From the NCBI GenBank assembly GCA_025966315.1, contig JAOPUZ010000077.1, forward strand, positions 1-64,000: DNA of 64,000 nt, in the 5' to 3' direction. Under the pieces are notes generated by a model that ran no database searches, was not told where the DNA came from, and saw only the letters and a program-made list of their open reading frames with translations. The translations under genes were made by a program, and so were the position numbers. Positions 9,040 to 18,460 of the stretch are shown here, piece after piece (positions within the stretch are counted from its first letter, which is position 1; every line of letters starts with the position of its first letter). The DNA is from Frankiales bacterium (GTDB lineage: Bacteria; Actinomycetota; Actinomycetes; Mycobacteriales; Jatrophihabitantaceae).

Positions 9040-10749
9040 ATGGATGGGCAGGCGGGAACGCCGCTGATATTTCCGGACGGTCCGAAGCTCGAACTCGACC
9101 AACTGATCGATCAGCTGGTCGAGCGCGCCCGCGAGGTCCAACGGGCCCAAGGTCGCCTGCGTAGTTTGCTGCGGGCCAACGAGATGGTCACCGGCGGCAT
9201 CAGCCTGCACGAAGTGCTCAAGCACATCGTGCAGGCCGCTTGCGCACTCGCGGGCGCCCGATACGGTGCGCTCGGCGTCATCGCTCACGACGGAACCCTC
9301 GAACAGTTCATCCATGTCGGGATGGACGCAGAGCTCGTTCCGAAGATCGGGCATCTGCCGGAGGGCAAAGGGCTGCTCGGTGCGCTGATCAACGATCCGC
9401 AACCGATTCGTCTGAACCGGATCGCTGACGACCCGCGATCCTCGGGATTCCCGCCGATGCATCCACCGATGGCGTCATTCCTCGGCGTCCCGATCAGGAT
9501 CAGGGGCGAGGTGTTCGGCAACCTCTACCTGACCGAAAGTGCGACCGGGCAGTTCAGCGCCGAGGACGAAGAATTGGTTCGTTCACTGGCGGTGACGGCG
9601 GGGACGGCGATCAGCAACGCCCGGTTGTACAGCGAATCCCAGTTGCAGCAACGCTGGCTCGGCGCGTCGGCTGAGATCAGCGCGCAGCTGCTCGCCTCGG
9701 CGGGTGAGGACCCGCTCAAGATGATCGCTCGGCGGGCCAGTGAGATCGGCGAAGCCGACCTGGTCACGGTCGCACTGCTGGCGGACGAGGGCGCGGACGT
9801 GATGATTGAAGTGGCCATCGGCCAAGACGCGGACGCATTGCTCGGTCGGCGGTTCCCGGTCAGCGAGACCTTGGCGGGGCAGGCTATTGCCGAACGGGCA
9901 CCGTTGCTCGTCCGTTCAGCAGCCGAGTCGCCCGGTGAGCGGTCTGACCTGGAATCGGTATTCGAACCCGGTCCGGTGATGGTCATCCCGCTGGTCGGCA
10001 CGTCCAGTGTGCTCGGCGCGCTGACCATCGCGCGTCGCGCCGGACGGCCGAGCTTCAGCGACAGCGATCTGAAGATGGCGGCGGGCTTTGCCAATCACGC
10101 CAGCATCGCGATCGAATTGACTGCGGCCCGCGCCGATCAGCAGCGCGTCGTGTTACTCGAGGATCGCGATCGCATTGCCCGCGACCTGCACGATCACGTG
10201 ATTCAGCAGCTGTTCGCCATCGGCCTGAGCCTGGAAGGAACCGCCTCGGCGCTCGGGGGCAACGATCAGGTCGTGTCGCGGCTGCGCGAGCGGGTCGGCG
10301 ACATCGACCGCACCATCAGGCAGATCCGGACCAGCATCTTCGAGCTTCGCGGACCACTCGGCGCAGGCTCAGCGGGACTGCGGACCCGGGTGCTCGAGAT
10401 CGCCGAAGAAATGACCGGGGTATTGGGATTCGCGCCCGGAGTCGCCTTCGGAGGTCCCATCGACCTGTCCGTGACGGGCGCGCTGGCCGACGATGTGGCC
10501 GCTTGTGTCAGGGAAGGACTGACCAACGTGGCCAAGCATGCGCAGGCGAGCAGTGCCGGCGTCGACCTGGACGTCGCGGACAACGAGGTGACCGTTCTCG
10601 TGTGGGACAACGGAGTCGGCGTTGCTGACGGCGGCCGGTCGAGCGGGGTGGCCAACCTCCGGGCTCGGGCCGAGCAGCGACACGGATCGTTCGAATTGTC
10701 GGTGCGCCCGCAGGGTGGCACCCAAATGGTGTGGAAGGCCTTGATTTGA
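9040..10749 (+). CDS. devS: DevS/DosT-like GAF-GAF sensor histidine kinase
   Basis: A 569-residue soluble kinase with no membrane segment. GAF-A spans ~58-198, GAF-B ~218-365, a HisKA_3 dimerisation domain follows with ARDLHDHVIQQLF (phospho-acceptor His384), and an HATPase ends the chain with WDNGVGV. GAF-A contains the block SGFPPMHPPMASFLGVP. His141 falls where mycobacterial DevS and DosT carry their proximal haem histidine, so haem-based O2/NO/CO sensing is likely but inferred. Its stop overlaps the response-regulator start by one base (TGATG), so kinase and regulator are made together. Expected output: phosphorylation of the DevR-like protein when oxygen falls. Confidence 0.92.
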   Translation: MDGQAGTPLIFPDGPKLELDQLIDQLVERAREVQRAQGRLRSLLRANEMVTGGISLHEVLKHIVQAACALAGARYGALGVIAHDGTLEQFIHVGMDAELVPKIGHLPEGKGLLGALINDPQPIRLNRIADDPRSSGFPPMHPPMASFLGVPIRIRGEVFGNLYLTESATGQFSAEDEELVRSLAVTAGTAISNARLYSESQLQQRWLGASAEISAQLLASAGEDPLKMIARRASEIGEADLVTVALLADEGADVMIEVAIGQDADALLGRRFPVSETLAGQAIAERAPLLVRSAAESPGERSDLESVFEPGPVMVIPLVGTSSVLGALTIARRAGRPSFSDSDLKMAAGFANHASIAIELTAARADQQRVVLLEDRDRIARDLHDHVIQQLFAIGLSLEGTASALGGNDQVVSRLRERVGDIDRTIRQIRTSIFELRGPLGAGSAGLRTRVLEIAEEMTGVLGFAPGVAFGGPIDLSVTGALADDVAACVREGLTNVAKHAQASSAGVDLDVADNEVTVLVWDNGVGVADGGRSSGVANLRARAEQRHGSFELSVRPQGGTQMVWKALI

Positions 10750-11399
10750 TGAACGAGCCAGTCGAGAACATCCGGATCTTCCTGCTCGACGACCACGAGG
10801 TGGTGCGTCGGGGTATCGCGGAATTGCTCACCTCCCAGCCGGGTTTCGAGATCGTCGGCGAGGCCGGCACCGCCGCTGAGGCGTTGAACCGGATTCCCGC
10901 GACCCGTCCTGATGTCGCCATCCTGGACGCCCGGCTTCCCGACGGCAGCGGGATCGACGTCTGCCGCGACATTCGATCCGCCCTGCCGGACACTTACTGC
11001 CTCATCCTGACGTCGTATGACGATCAGGATGCGGTACTGGCCGCGGTGTTGGCCGGTGCGTCGGGTTACATCCTCAAGGAGGTTCGGGCGGCGGGCATCG
11101 TCGACGCTGTTCGTCAGGTCGCCATGGGACGTTCGCTGATCGACCCCGGCCTGGTCGAACAGGTGATGGCCCGGATCCGGCAGGGCTCGGCGACGGACAA
11201 CCGGGTTGCACCACTGACCGAGCGTGAGCGTGAGGTGCTGGATCTGATCGCGGACGGGCTGACCAACCGGCAGATCGGTGAACGGTTGTTCCTGGCCGAG
11301 AAGACGGTCAAGAACTACGTCTCCAGCCTGCTCGCCAAGCTGGGCATGCAACGGCGGACCCAGGCCGCGGTATTCGGCGCCGAGCTCAAGCGGAACTGA
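10749..11399 (+). CDS. devR: DevR/DosR-like NarL-family response regulator
   Basis: A 216-residue two-domain regulator. The receiver has acidic pair DD at 14-15, phospho-acceptor Asp60 in ILDARLPDG, and the conserved lysine in GYILKE. The C-terminal LuxR/NarL HTH is TEREREVLDLIADGLTNRQIGERLFLAEKTVKNYVS. The ATG at 10749, overlapping the kinase stop, is chosen over the GTG at 10731. It is the obvious candidate to bind the palindromes at 3499, 7921, 7942 and 11452, which resemble the mycobacterial DosR box. Length and the K-T-V-K-N-Y-V recognition helix are those of DevR. Confidence 0.93.
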   Translation: MNEPVENIRIFLLDDHEVVRRGIAELLTSQPGFEIVGEAGTAAEALNRIPATRPDVAILDARLPDGSGIDVCRDIRSALPDTYCLILTSYDDQDAVLAAVLAGASGYILKEVRAAGIVDAVRQVAMGRSLIDPGLVEQVMARIRQGSATDNRVAPLTEREREVLDLIADGLTNRQIGERLFLAEKTVKNYVSSLLAKLGMQRRTQAAVFGAELKRN

Positions 11400-11451
11400 A
11401 GCGACAACTCAAGCGATTCTGAGGCGCGCACGGACCACTCGCCGATCGCAT

Positions 11452-11465
11452 AGGACCAAAGTCCT
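11452..11465. promoter_or_regulatory. DosR-box-like palindrome upstream of universal stress genes
   Basis: AGGACCAAAGTCCT is the most symmetric of the boxes in this block. It keeps the GGAC-N4-GTCC half-site spacing of the mycobacterial DosR site. It lies 87 bp before the start of the first universal stress gene, in the only promoter-sized gap after the regulator gene. Confidence 0.55.
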
Positions 11466-11551
11466 GTCTGCACGGGCCGTTCTACCGCAGCGATCGGTCG
11501 CCGGCTACGCGAAGCTCGGTATTACCGAAACCGAGACTACGGAGTGCCGCC

Positions 11552-12067
11552 ATGACTCGAGACCAGAGCTACCTTCCCCGGATCGTTGTCGGTGTTTCCG
11601 ACACCTCGGCTAGCTGTGCCGCGGTGCGGGTTGGGGCGGCTGAAGCCGTCCGGCTGTCGCTGCCCGTCTACCTGGTACGGGTGTGGCGCGATATCGACCG
11701 GCTGCTGTCTATGACTTCGGACGAGGTGAATGTGTTCGCCGCGGACCGGACGTCGGAGATCGCCATACTCAGAGCGGCCACCGAACAGGCGCGATTAGCA
11801 AACGCCGGCCTCGAGGTGGTCTCGGAGTTCGTACCCGGTGACCTCTACGACGCGATCCGCTCCCGCTGCCGAGATGCGCTGCTGTTGGTGGTGGGCCAGG
11901 ACTTCGTCGAGGATTCCGACGATTCTTTCGGCGACTGGTGCATCAGGAACCTCGAATGCCCGGTGTTGGTTGTGGATCCAACCGGGCTTGCCGTTGGACG
12001 TCGCGACAACTGGCAGTCCGGCTATGCCGGCAGCGGGCGCCTGTCAGCCATCGACGTCGCGCGATGA
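11552..12067 (+). CDS. Universal stress protein (single UspA domain)
   Basis: A 171-residue protein with one UspA fold, starting IVVGVSDTSASCAAVRVGA. The usual ATP-binding G-x2-G-x9-G(S/T) signature near the C-terminus is poorly kept (LLLVVGQDFVEDSDDSFGDW), so it may not bind ATP. Its ATG at 11552 follows GGAG at about 10 bases. The stop overlaps the next universal stress gene (ATGA), so the two form an operon under the palindrome at 11452. Several universal stress proteins belong to the DosR regulon in mycobacteria. Confidence 0.8.
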   Translation: MTRDQSYLPRIVVGVSDTSASCAAVRVGAAEAVRLSLPVYLVRVWRDIDRLLSMTSDEVNVFAADRTSEIAILRAATEQARLANAGLEVVSEFVPGDLYDAIRSRCRDALLLVVGQDFVEDSDDSFGDWCIRNLECPVLVVDPTGLAVGRRDNWQSGYAGSGRLSAIDVAR

Positions 12068-12939
12068 GTACCACGATCGGCGTCGGCGTGGACGGCTCGA
12101 CGGCCGGGACCGCGGCGCTGCTGTGGGCGGCGCGGGAATGCCGGGTCCGCAACGCCGAGTTGGTGGTCGTACACGCGGCAGTCGAAGGCGAACGAAGCTC
12201 CGCGGACGACCGAGCTCACCTCGTGCCGGAGCCGAACCGGCAAGCTGGCGAACGGCTGGTCCAGGATCAGCTGCGGCAAGCCGGCGTGAACGCCGCTGAG
12301 ATCAAGGTGTCCACGGTGATCAGTGATATCCCGGTGGTCGATGCCTTGGTGACGCTGAGCCTAATCGCTGATCTCATCGTCATCGGCACTCGAGGTCGAC
12401 GCGATCTCGAGCGCAGCATGCTCGGATCGGTCGCCCATCGATTGGCCGTGGCCGCCCACTGCCCGGTCGCGGTGATCCCGCCGCTGACCAGCGGCTCGCC
12501 GTCGACCGCCCCGATCGTCGTCGGCATGTCCGGTTCGGTCGCCGGCCGGCTCGCGTTGGCCGAAGCCTTCGCCGAGGCCAACCGTCGTTCGGTGACGTTG
12601 GTGGCCGTTTCCGTGCTGGGACGCTCGACGGACGGCGGGGGACACATCGCTGTACCGGACAGCGGCTTCGCCGAGCTGATGCGCGATCATCCGGGGGTCG
12701 AGGTCGATTACCGCGCCCGTCCGGGCGAGCCCGCTGACGTGCTGCTCGACGCGGCCGGCGGTGCGCAACTAATCGTTGTGGGATGCCGCCAGGCGCAGCA
12801 GCGGTGGCAGACGCGTTTGGGACCGGTCTGCGCGGCGGTCCTGCACTATGCGCCCTGCCCCGTCCTGCTGGTGGGCAGCTCGCTGGCCGTCATACCTGTC
12901 GCCGTGTCGCCGGTCTTGAGCCGGGCGGGGCGTAGCTGA
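12064..12939 (+). CDS. Universal stress protein with two UspA domains
   Basis: A 291-residue tandem Usp. Domain 1 (~1-143) begins IGVGVDGSTAGTAALLWAA and contains GTRGRRDLERSMLGSVAHRLA, the complete ATP-loop signature. Domain 2 (~150-280) begins IVVGMSGSVAGRLALAEA and ends with a degenerate loop (GCRQAQQRWQTRLGPV). Two-domain Usps of this length are the common DosR-regulon type, for example Rv2005c and Rv2623. The ATG overlaps the preceding stop by ATGA. A role in stress survival or growth arrest is inferred from family and context. Confidence 0.9.
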   Translation: MSTTIGVGVDGSTAGTAALLWAARECRVRNAELVVVHAAVEGERSSADDRAHLVPEPNRQAGERLVQDQLRQAGVNAAEIKVSTVISDIPVVDALVTLSLIADLIVIGTRGRRDLERSMLGSVAHRLAVAAHCPVAVIPPLTSGSPSTAPIVVGMSGSVAGRLALAEAFAEANRRSVTLVAVSVLGRSTDGGGHIAVPDSGFAELMRDHPGVEVDYRARPGEPADVLLDAAGGAQLIVVGCRQAQQRWQTRLGPVCAAVLHYAPCPVLLVGSSLAVIPVAVSPVLSRAGRS

Positions 12940-12995
12940 CGGCGATCTTCATTGTCTCGTCCAGCTCATCGGCGAGAGAGTACGACAGGTCGCTG

Positions 12996-13853
12996 CTAGA
13001 CGAGCGCGAAGTGCCCGTGCCCGTTTTTGAGATACACGCGCGGCGGGTTCGCGCCGCCGCTGACCTTGATGTCCGGACTCCCGTCACCATTCGCGTCTAC
13101 TACCGAGATGCCATACGTCATCGTTCCGGACGCATCGCTTTCCAGAACCTGCGTGCTGCCCGACCGGCCGTTTATGACGGACACTCCGCTTTCGCGCGTG
13201 TCCGGTGAGTAAACCTTGTAGTTGGCGATCAGGTCGATACCACGATTGCCGGTGACGTCGGCGAAGATCACGTTCGGATTAGCTCCGCTGATCGAGAGCG
13301 GGAAGCTGGCCGGCCCCTCGGCCAATGCCGTACCCACTTTGGTCAGGGTTTCAAAGTGCTGCGTTTGGTCAGACGTCAGCCAAACGTCGCCGTTGCCGTC
13401 ACCATCGAAGTCCTGGCTGCCGATATAGCTCGGCTGGTCGACGTCCGGCTGATACGAACTGACGACGTGAAAGTTTCGCAAGACGAACAGTGAATTGATC
13501 GACGCGGGCGGACCTGAGAACCAGGTGACGGCCAAGTCAGGCGCATGCCTCTTGCGCGTGAGGCGGGTGCCCATATCTGGGCAGGGGCGGCCAGCCGGCA
13601 GGCCAGGAATGGAGTAGTAATGCAGCACTGTCTTGACGGACGGGCCTCTCTTCGCGCCGACGACGACGGTTGCCAGGCATCCGGTGGGTGTCGTACTCAG
13701 AGTCGTGGTATCCGATCTCCCGTCGCCCGTGACGTCACCGACGATAGGCTGACCCCTTCCGTTACTCCCCGTGACCGCACCGGCGGCAGGGGCATACAGA
13801 AAGGCGCCAACACCAAAAGCAGCAACGGTAGCGAGAACGATCGATTTCTTCAT
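12996..13853 (-). CDS. Secreted FG-GAP/VCBS-repeat protein
   Basis: A 285-residue exported protein. It starts MKKSIVLATVAAFGVGAFLY, a Sec signal peptide with a likely cut after AAGAV. Downstream are repeated calcium-binding-type loops: GDVTGDGRSDTTTL, QDFDGDGNGDVWLT, ADVTGNRGIDLIAN and VDANGDGSPDIKVS. These are FG-GAP/VCBS blades of a beta-propeller. The ATG at 13853 has GGAGG five bases upstream; the frame runs open much further, but that part overlaps formate dehydrogenase DNA and is not real. It converges on the universal stress operon. Its role is unknown; extracellular adhesion or ligand binding is typical for the fold. Confidence 0.82.
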   Translation of the reverse strand: MKKSIVLATVAAFGVGAFLYAPAAGAVTGSNGRGQPIVGDVTGDGRSDTTTLSTTPTGCLATVVVGAKRGPSVKTVLHYYSIPGLPAGRPCPDMGTRLTRKRHAPDLAVTWFSGPPASINSLFVLRNFHVVSSYQPDVDQPSYIGSQDFDGDGNGDVWLTSDQTQHFETLTKVGTALAEGPASFPLSISGANPNVIFADVTGNRGIDLIANYKVYSPDTRESGVSVINGRSGSTQVLESDASGTMTYGISVVDANGDGSPDIKVSGGANPPRVYLKNGHGHFALV

Positions 13854-14177
13854 CTGGACCTCCATATCAGCTAATTTCCGGTACAAGCAATGTCGGGCCG
13901 AACCATCGCCGAGGATAGCCATCTCGAACCTAAGATGGGTTGATAATCGACATGGATTTGAAGACGCTCGTAACGATTCGTCGTCTAAGCCAGGGAGCGA
14001 CGGACGGTCGGCGTGATACAGGTTCAGCCGTTGCCTCGACGGTGCTGCCCGACCAGCCGTTCCTTCGGCTCGGATGCAGCGCCCGGGCCAGGCCACCATG
14101 GTCAGGACCAGCGAAATGAGTGGAGCTACCGGACCGGCCAGGGCGTATGGTGAGCCCAGCCAAAACGAGGCGCAGTC
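13854..14177. other. Intergenic region, divergent promoter gap
   Basis: Some 324 bp separate the FG-GAP gene from the formate dehydrogenase operon, with the two transcribed apart. No coding potential with family resemblance is visible on either strand. A clear DosR-type palindrome is absent, so the formate dehydrogenase genes need not belong to the regulon next door. Promoters for both directions are expected here but no confident -35/-10 pair could be chosen. Confidence 0.5.
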
Positions 14178-17100
14178 GTGGCGAAAGGCATGCGTGCGGT
14201 GAACGTTCGTCAGAGCGTGTTGTCCTGGCCGGTTGTCCGCCAGCTGACCGGTGGCGACCCGCTCGGTCGAGGCAGCGCGGTGACCTCCGCTCGGACCGAG
14301 GCGCTCCAGCCACGCACGGTTACCGCGGACCGGGTTGTGAAGAGCATCTGCCCGTACTGCGCCGTCGGCTGTGGGCAGCGGGTTTTCGTCAAGGATGAGA
14401 AGGTTGTTCAGATCGAGGGCGACCCGGATTCGCCGATATCCCGGGGACGGCTGTGCCCCAAGGGTTCGGCCAGCGAGCAACTGGTCAACAGCCCTGGACG
14501 GCAGACCGCGATGCTGTACCGGCGCCCGTACGGCACCGAGTGGGAACCTCTCGATCTCGAGACCGCGACGGACATGATCGCCGACCGAGTGCTCGCGAGC
14601 CGGGCCGCCACGTGGCAGGACGTCGACGACCAAGGTCGTAAGCTGCGCCGCACTCTGGGCATCGCCGGGCTCGGTGGCGCGACGCTGGACAACGAAGAGA
14701 ACTACCTGATCAAGAAGCTGTTCACGGCGATGGGCGCCATCCAGATCGAGAACCAGGCCCGTATTTGACACAGTGCCACCGTCCCCAGTTTGGGGGCCTC
14801 GTTCGGACGTGGCGGTGCTACGTCATTCCAGCAGGATTTGCAGAATTCTGACTGCATCGTGATCCAGGGTTCGAACATGGCCGAATGCCATCCCGTTGGA
14901 TTCCAGTGGGTCATGGAGGCGAAAGCCCGCGGCGCCAAGGTCATTCACATCGACCCACGGTTCACCCGGACGTCGGCGGTGGCCGATACCCACGTGCCGT
15001 TGCGCGCGGGTAGTGATATTGCCTTCCTCGGCGGCATCGTCAACTACATCCTGACCAACGAGAAATACTTCAAGGAATACGTCCTCGCCTATACCAACGC
15101 GGCGACGCTGTTGCGCGAGGACTTCGTTGACGTCGATGAGCTGGACGGCGTGTTCTCCGGCTATGACCCCCAGACGGGCACGTATGACACCGAGTCCTGG
15201 CGATATGAAGGCCAAGACGATATTGCCGCGGCCGGCCAGCGAGATGCGCCGAAGAGTCAGAGCGAATCCGAGGAATCCCAGGGCGCTCGAGGTGCCGGAC
15301 ACGAATTGGGCGGCCACGGAGCCGCGATGGATCACAGCCACGTCATCCGGGACGACACGTTGCAGCATCCGCGCACGGTGTTCCAGGTGCTTAAGCGGCA
15401 CTATGCGCGCTACACGCCTGAGCTGGTGCAAGAAGTGTGTGGCGTGCCGCCCGAACTGTTCGAGCAGGTTTGTGAGGCGGTCACCGCCAATAGCGGCCGC
15501 GAACGCACCACCGCCTGGGTCTATTCGGTGGGCTGGACTCATCACACGGTGGGCGTGCAGTACATCCGCGGTTCGGCGATAATCCAGCTACTGCTGGGAA
15601 ATATTGGTCGACCGGGCGGTGGCATCCTTGCCCTGCGTGGGCACGCCAGCATCCAAGGGTCCACCGACATCCCCACGCTGTTCAACCTGCTGCCCGGATA
15701 TCTGCCGATGCCCAAGGTCGACCAGCACGACACGCTCGATGACTATTTGCAGACCGTGTCCAGCAAGCAGCAGAAGGGATTCTGGACGGCCGCCGACACG
15801 TATATGGTCAGCCTGCTGAAGTCCTATTGGGGCGATGCCGCCACCGAGGAAAACGATTTCGCCTTTGATTACCTGCCGAAACTGACCGGTGATCACGGCA
15901 CCTATCAGACCGTAATGGACATGTTGGAGGACAAGGTCGAAGGTTATTTCCTGCTCGGGCAGAACCCCGCGGTAGGTTCAGCGCACGGCAAGATGCAACG
16001 CCTGGGCATGGCTCATCTGAAGTGGCTGGTTGTTCGGGACCTGAACATGATTGAGTCGGCGACGTTCTGGAAGGACAGCCCCGAGATCGAAACCGGCGAG
16101 CTCGCGACGACGGACATCGCCACCGAGGTGTTCTTCTTCCCCGCCGCCTCGCACGTCGAAAAGGACGGCACCTTCACCCAGACCCAGCGCGTGCTGCAAT
16201 GGCACCATAAGGCGGTCGAGCCGCCGGGGGACTGCCGCAGTGAGTTGCATTTCTTCTACCACCTGGGCCGCAAGTTGCGGGAACGTCTCGCCGAGTCCAC
16301 CCTCGAACGCGATCGCCCGTTGCAGGATCTGACCTGGGACTACCCGGTCGACAAGATGGGCGACCCGTCGGCCGAGGCAGTCCTGGCCGAGATCAACGGC
16401 AAGCACCTGACCGGCGAGAAGGCGAACCAGCCGCTGAGCAGCTACACCGAGATGAAGGCGGACGGATCGACCAGCGGTGGCTGCTGGATCTACACCGGTG
16501 TGTACGCCGATGGTGTGAATCAATCCGCGAGGCGTAAGCCCGGACGCGAGCAGAACTGGGTGGCGCCCGAATGGGGCTGGGCGTGGCCGGCAAACCGGCG
16601 GACGCTCTACAACCGGGCCTCGGCTGATCCGGACGGCAAACCGTGGAGTGAGCGCAAGGCCTACGTCTGGTGGGACGCGGACCAGCACAAGTGGACCGGC
16701 CACGACATCCCGGATTTCGTCGTGGACAAGGCGCCGTCCTACCGTCCCGAACCCGGCACGCCCGGGCCTGAGGGTCTGGCCGGCGACGATCCGTTCATCA
16801 TGCAGGCCGACGGCAAGGCGTGGCTGTTTGCGCCCGCTGGACTGCTGGACGGCCCGCTGCCCAGCCACTACGAACCGCACGAATCGCCGGTCAGCAACCC
16901 GCTGTATCGGCAACAAGCCAACCCGACGCGGCAGGTCTTCCGGCGTCCGGACAACTTCTCCAACCCATCGGGGGGCGAGCCGGGCGTCGAGCTCTACCCG
17001 TACGTCTTCACCACCTATCGCCTCACCGAGCACCACACGGCCGGCGGGATGAGTCGCTGGTTGCCGTACCTGGCCGAGCTGCAACCGGAATTCTTCTGTG

Positions 17101-17543
17101 AGATCTCGCCGGAACTCGCACGCGAGCGAAAGCTCGAACATCTGGGCTGGGCCACCATCATCACCGCTCGCACGGCAATCGAAGCGCGAGTGATGGTCAC
17201 CGACCGGGTGGTGCCGCTGCGAGTCGGTGGCCGCGTCATCCACCAGATCGGGCTGCCATATCACTGGGGCGTCGGTGGAAGTGCTTTGACTAAAGGGGAT
17301 TCGGCCAACGATCTCTTCGGCGTGACGCTGGATCCCAATGTGCACATCCAGGAATCCAAGGTCGCGTCGTGCGACATCCAGCCCGGCCGGCGGCCGACCG
17401 GTCCGGCGTTGATCGCGTTCGTCGCCGCTCATCGGGCCCGCGCTGGGATCACCATCCAAACCGGCAATGAACAGCGCACCCCACCGTCCGTCGGCGATGA
17501 TGACCATGACAACCGCGGCGAGCAACCAGGAGCAGGTAGATGA
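14178..17543 (+). CDS. fdhA: Selenocysteine formate dehydrogenase, catalytic molybdopterin subunit
   Basis: The catalytic subunit, oxidising formate to CO2, ~1121 residues when the in-frame TGA at 14766-14768 is read as selenocysteine (residue 197). The N-terminal 4Fe-4S motif is CPYCAVGCGQRV plus LCPKGSASEQ. The Sec context NQARI-U-HSATVPSLGASFG is the formate dehydrogenase active-site loop (Sec-His pair). The molybdopterin-guanine dinucleotide domain follows, with VIQGSNMAECHPVGF and VIHIDPRFTRTS. A SECIS hairpin starts 12 bases after the UGA. Read conventionally the gene would break into two frames (ending 14768, resuming about 14790). The GTG at 14178 has GAGG seven bases upstream. No twin-arginine signal is seen, unlike exported FdnG/FdoG enzymes, so a cytoplasmic catalytic side is inferred. 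The stop overlaps fdhB (ATGA). Confidence 0.95.
14781..14797 (+). promoter_or_regulatory. Bacterial SECIS hairpin
   Basis: GTCCCCAGTTTGGGGGC folds as a 7-bp stem (one G-U pair) with a GUU loop. It begins 12 bases after the UGA, the same spacing as in E. coli fdhF. It lies inside the reading frame, as bacterial SECIS elements must, and would recruit the SelB encoded at 22216. A complete Sec machinery a few kilobases downstream supports the reading. Confidence 0.85.
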
Positions 17544-18460
17544 GCGATCAGCGGCACGGCCCGGTCGATCCTGCGTCGGCTGCCGGCTGGACGGATAACC
17601 AGCCGCGTAAGGGGTTTTTCACCGACACCTCGATCTGCATCGGCTGTAAGGCCTGTGAAGTGGCCTGCAAGGAATGGAACGGTGTCCCGGAGGACGGACT
17701 CAACCTGTTGGGTTCCTCCTACGACAACACCGGCGCGCTCGGTGCGAGTACATGGCGCCACGTGGCCTTCATCGAGCAGCCGGCCAACACCGCAGTCTCG
17801 TCGGCCGGCCCGGTGTCACTGGGCATGCCGTCGTCCGTACTGCCGGGCGCGGGTTCGGACGGCGAGTCCCGGACGGACTTCCGCTGGCTGATGTCCTCCG
17901 ACGTGTGCAAGCACTGCACGAGCGCCGCTTGCCTGGACGTCTGCCCGACCGGGTCGCTGTTCCGGACCGAGTTCGGCACCGTCGTCGTGCAGGAGGACAT
18001 CTGCAACGGCTGCGGCTATTGCGTTCCTGCTTGCCCGTTCGGCGTCATCGATCGACGGATCGGCGAACAAGGTACCAAGAACGTCGGCATCGCACAGAAG
18101 TGCACGCTCTGCTATGACCGGCTCGGAGCCGGCCAGACGCCCGCCTGTGCGCAGGCGTGCCCGACCGAGTCCATCCAGTACGGCGACCTCGACGAGCTAC
18201 GCGACCGGGCGCACGGGCGGGTCGAGCAGCTGCACGCGGCCGGGGTGCCGCAGGCACGGCTTTACCTCGATGACCCCGCCGACGGTATCGGCGGTGGTGG
18301 TGCGCTGTTCCTGCTGTTGGACGAGCCGGAGGTTTACGGCTTGCCGCCGGATCCCGTAGCGACGACCCGGGACCTGCCGCAGATGTGGAAGAACGCGGGC
18401 ATGGCGGCGCTCGGATTGCTGGCGGCCGCGGCGGCCGCCTTCGCGGGCGGCCGCCGATGA
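17540..18460 (+). CDS. fdhB: Formate dehydrogenase iron-sulfur subunit
   Basis: A 306-residue ferredoxin-type electron-transfer subunit with four 4Fe-4S clusters. The cysteine groups are CIGCKACEVACKEWN (~32), CKHCTSAACLDVCPTGS (~117), CNGCGYCVPACPFGV (~152) and CTLCYDRLGAG...CAQACPTES (~186). The C-terminus carries one hydrophobic helix (MAALGLLAAAAAAFAGG) that would anchor it beside the membrane subunit. It starts inside the fdhA stop and ends inside the next gene's start (ATGA both times), so all three subunits are translated as one unit. It passes electrons from FdhA towards the quinone-side membrane protein. Confidence 0.95.
   Translation: MSDQRHGPVDPASAAGWTDNQPRKGFFTDTSICIGCKACEVACKEWNGVPEDGLNLLGSSYDNTGALGASTWRHVAFIEQPANTAVSSAGPVSLGMPSSVLPGAGSDGESRTDFRWLMSSDVCKHCTSAACLDVCPTGSLFRTEFGTVVVQEDICNGCGYCVPACPFGVIDRRIGEQGTKNVGIAQKCTLCYDRLGAGQTPACAQACPTESIQYGDLDELRDRAHGRVEQLHAAGVPQARLYLDDPADGIGGGGALFLLLDEPEVYGLPPDPVATTRDLPQMWKNAGMAALGLLAAAAAAFAGGRR

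Noticed and set aside
14766-14768. Premature stop splitting formate dehydrogenase into two genes
   Set aside because: The UGA lies at the Sec position of the active-site loop, a SECIS hairpin follows at the right spacing, and tRNA-Sec, SelA, SelB and SelD are all encoded nearby.
13854-14771. N-terminal extension of the FG-GAP protein to 591 residues
   Set aside because: The upstream part is antisense to fdhA, and a signal peptide with a good ribosome site begins at 13853.
15978-17525. 515-residue antisense ORF
   Set aside because: Shadow of fdhA; low-complexity composition and no motifs.
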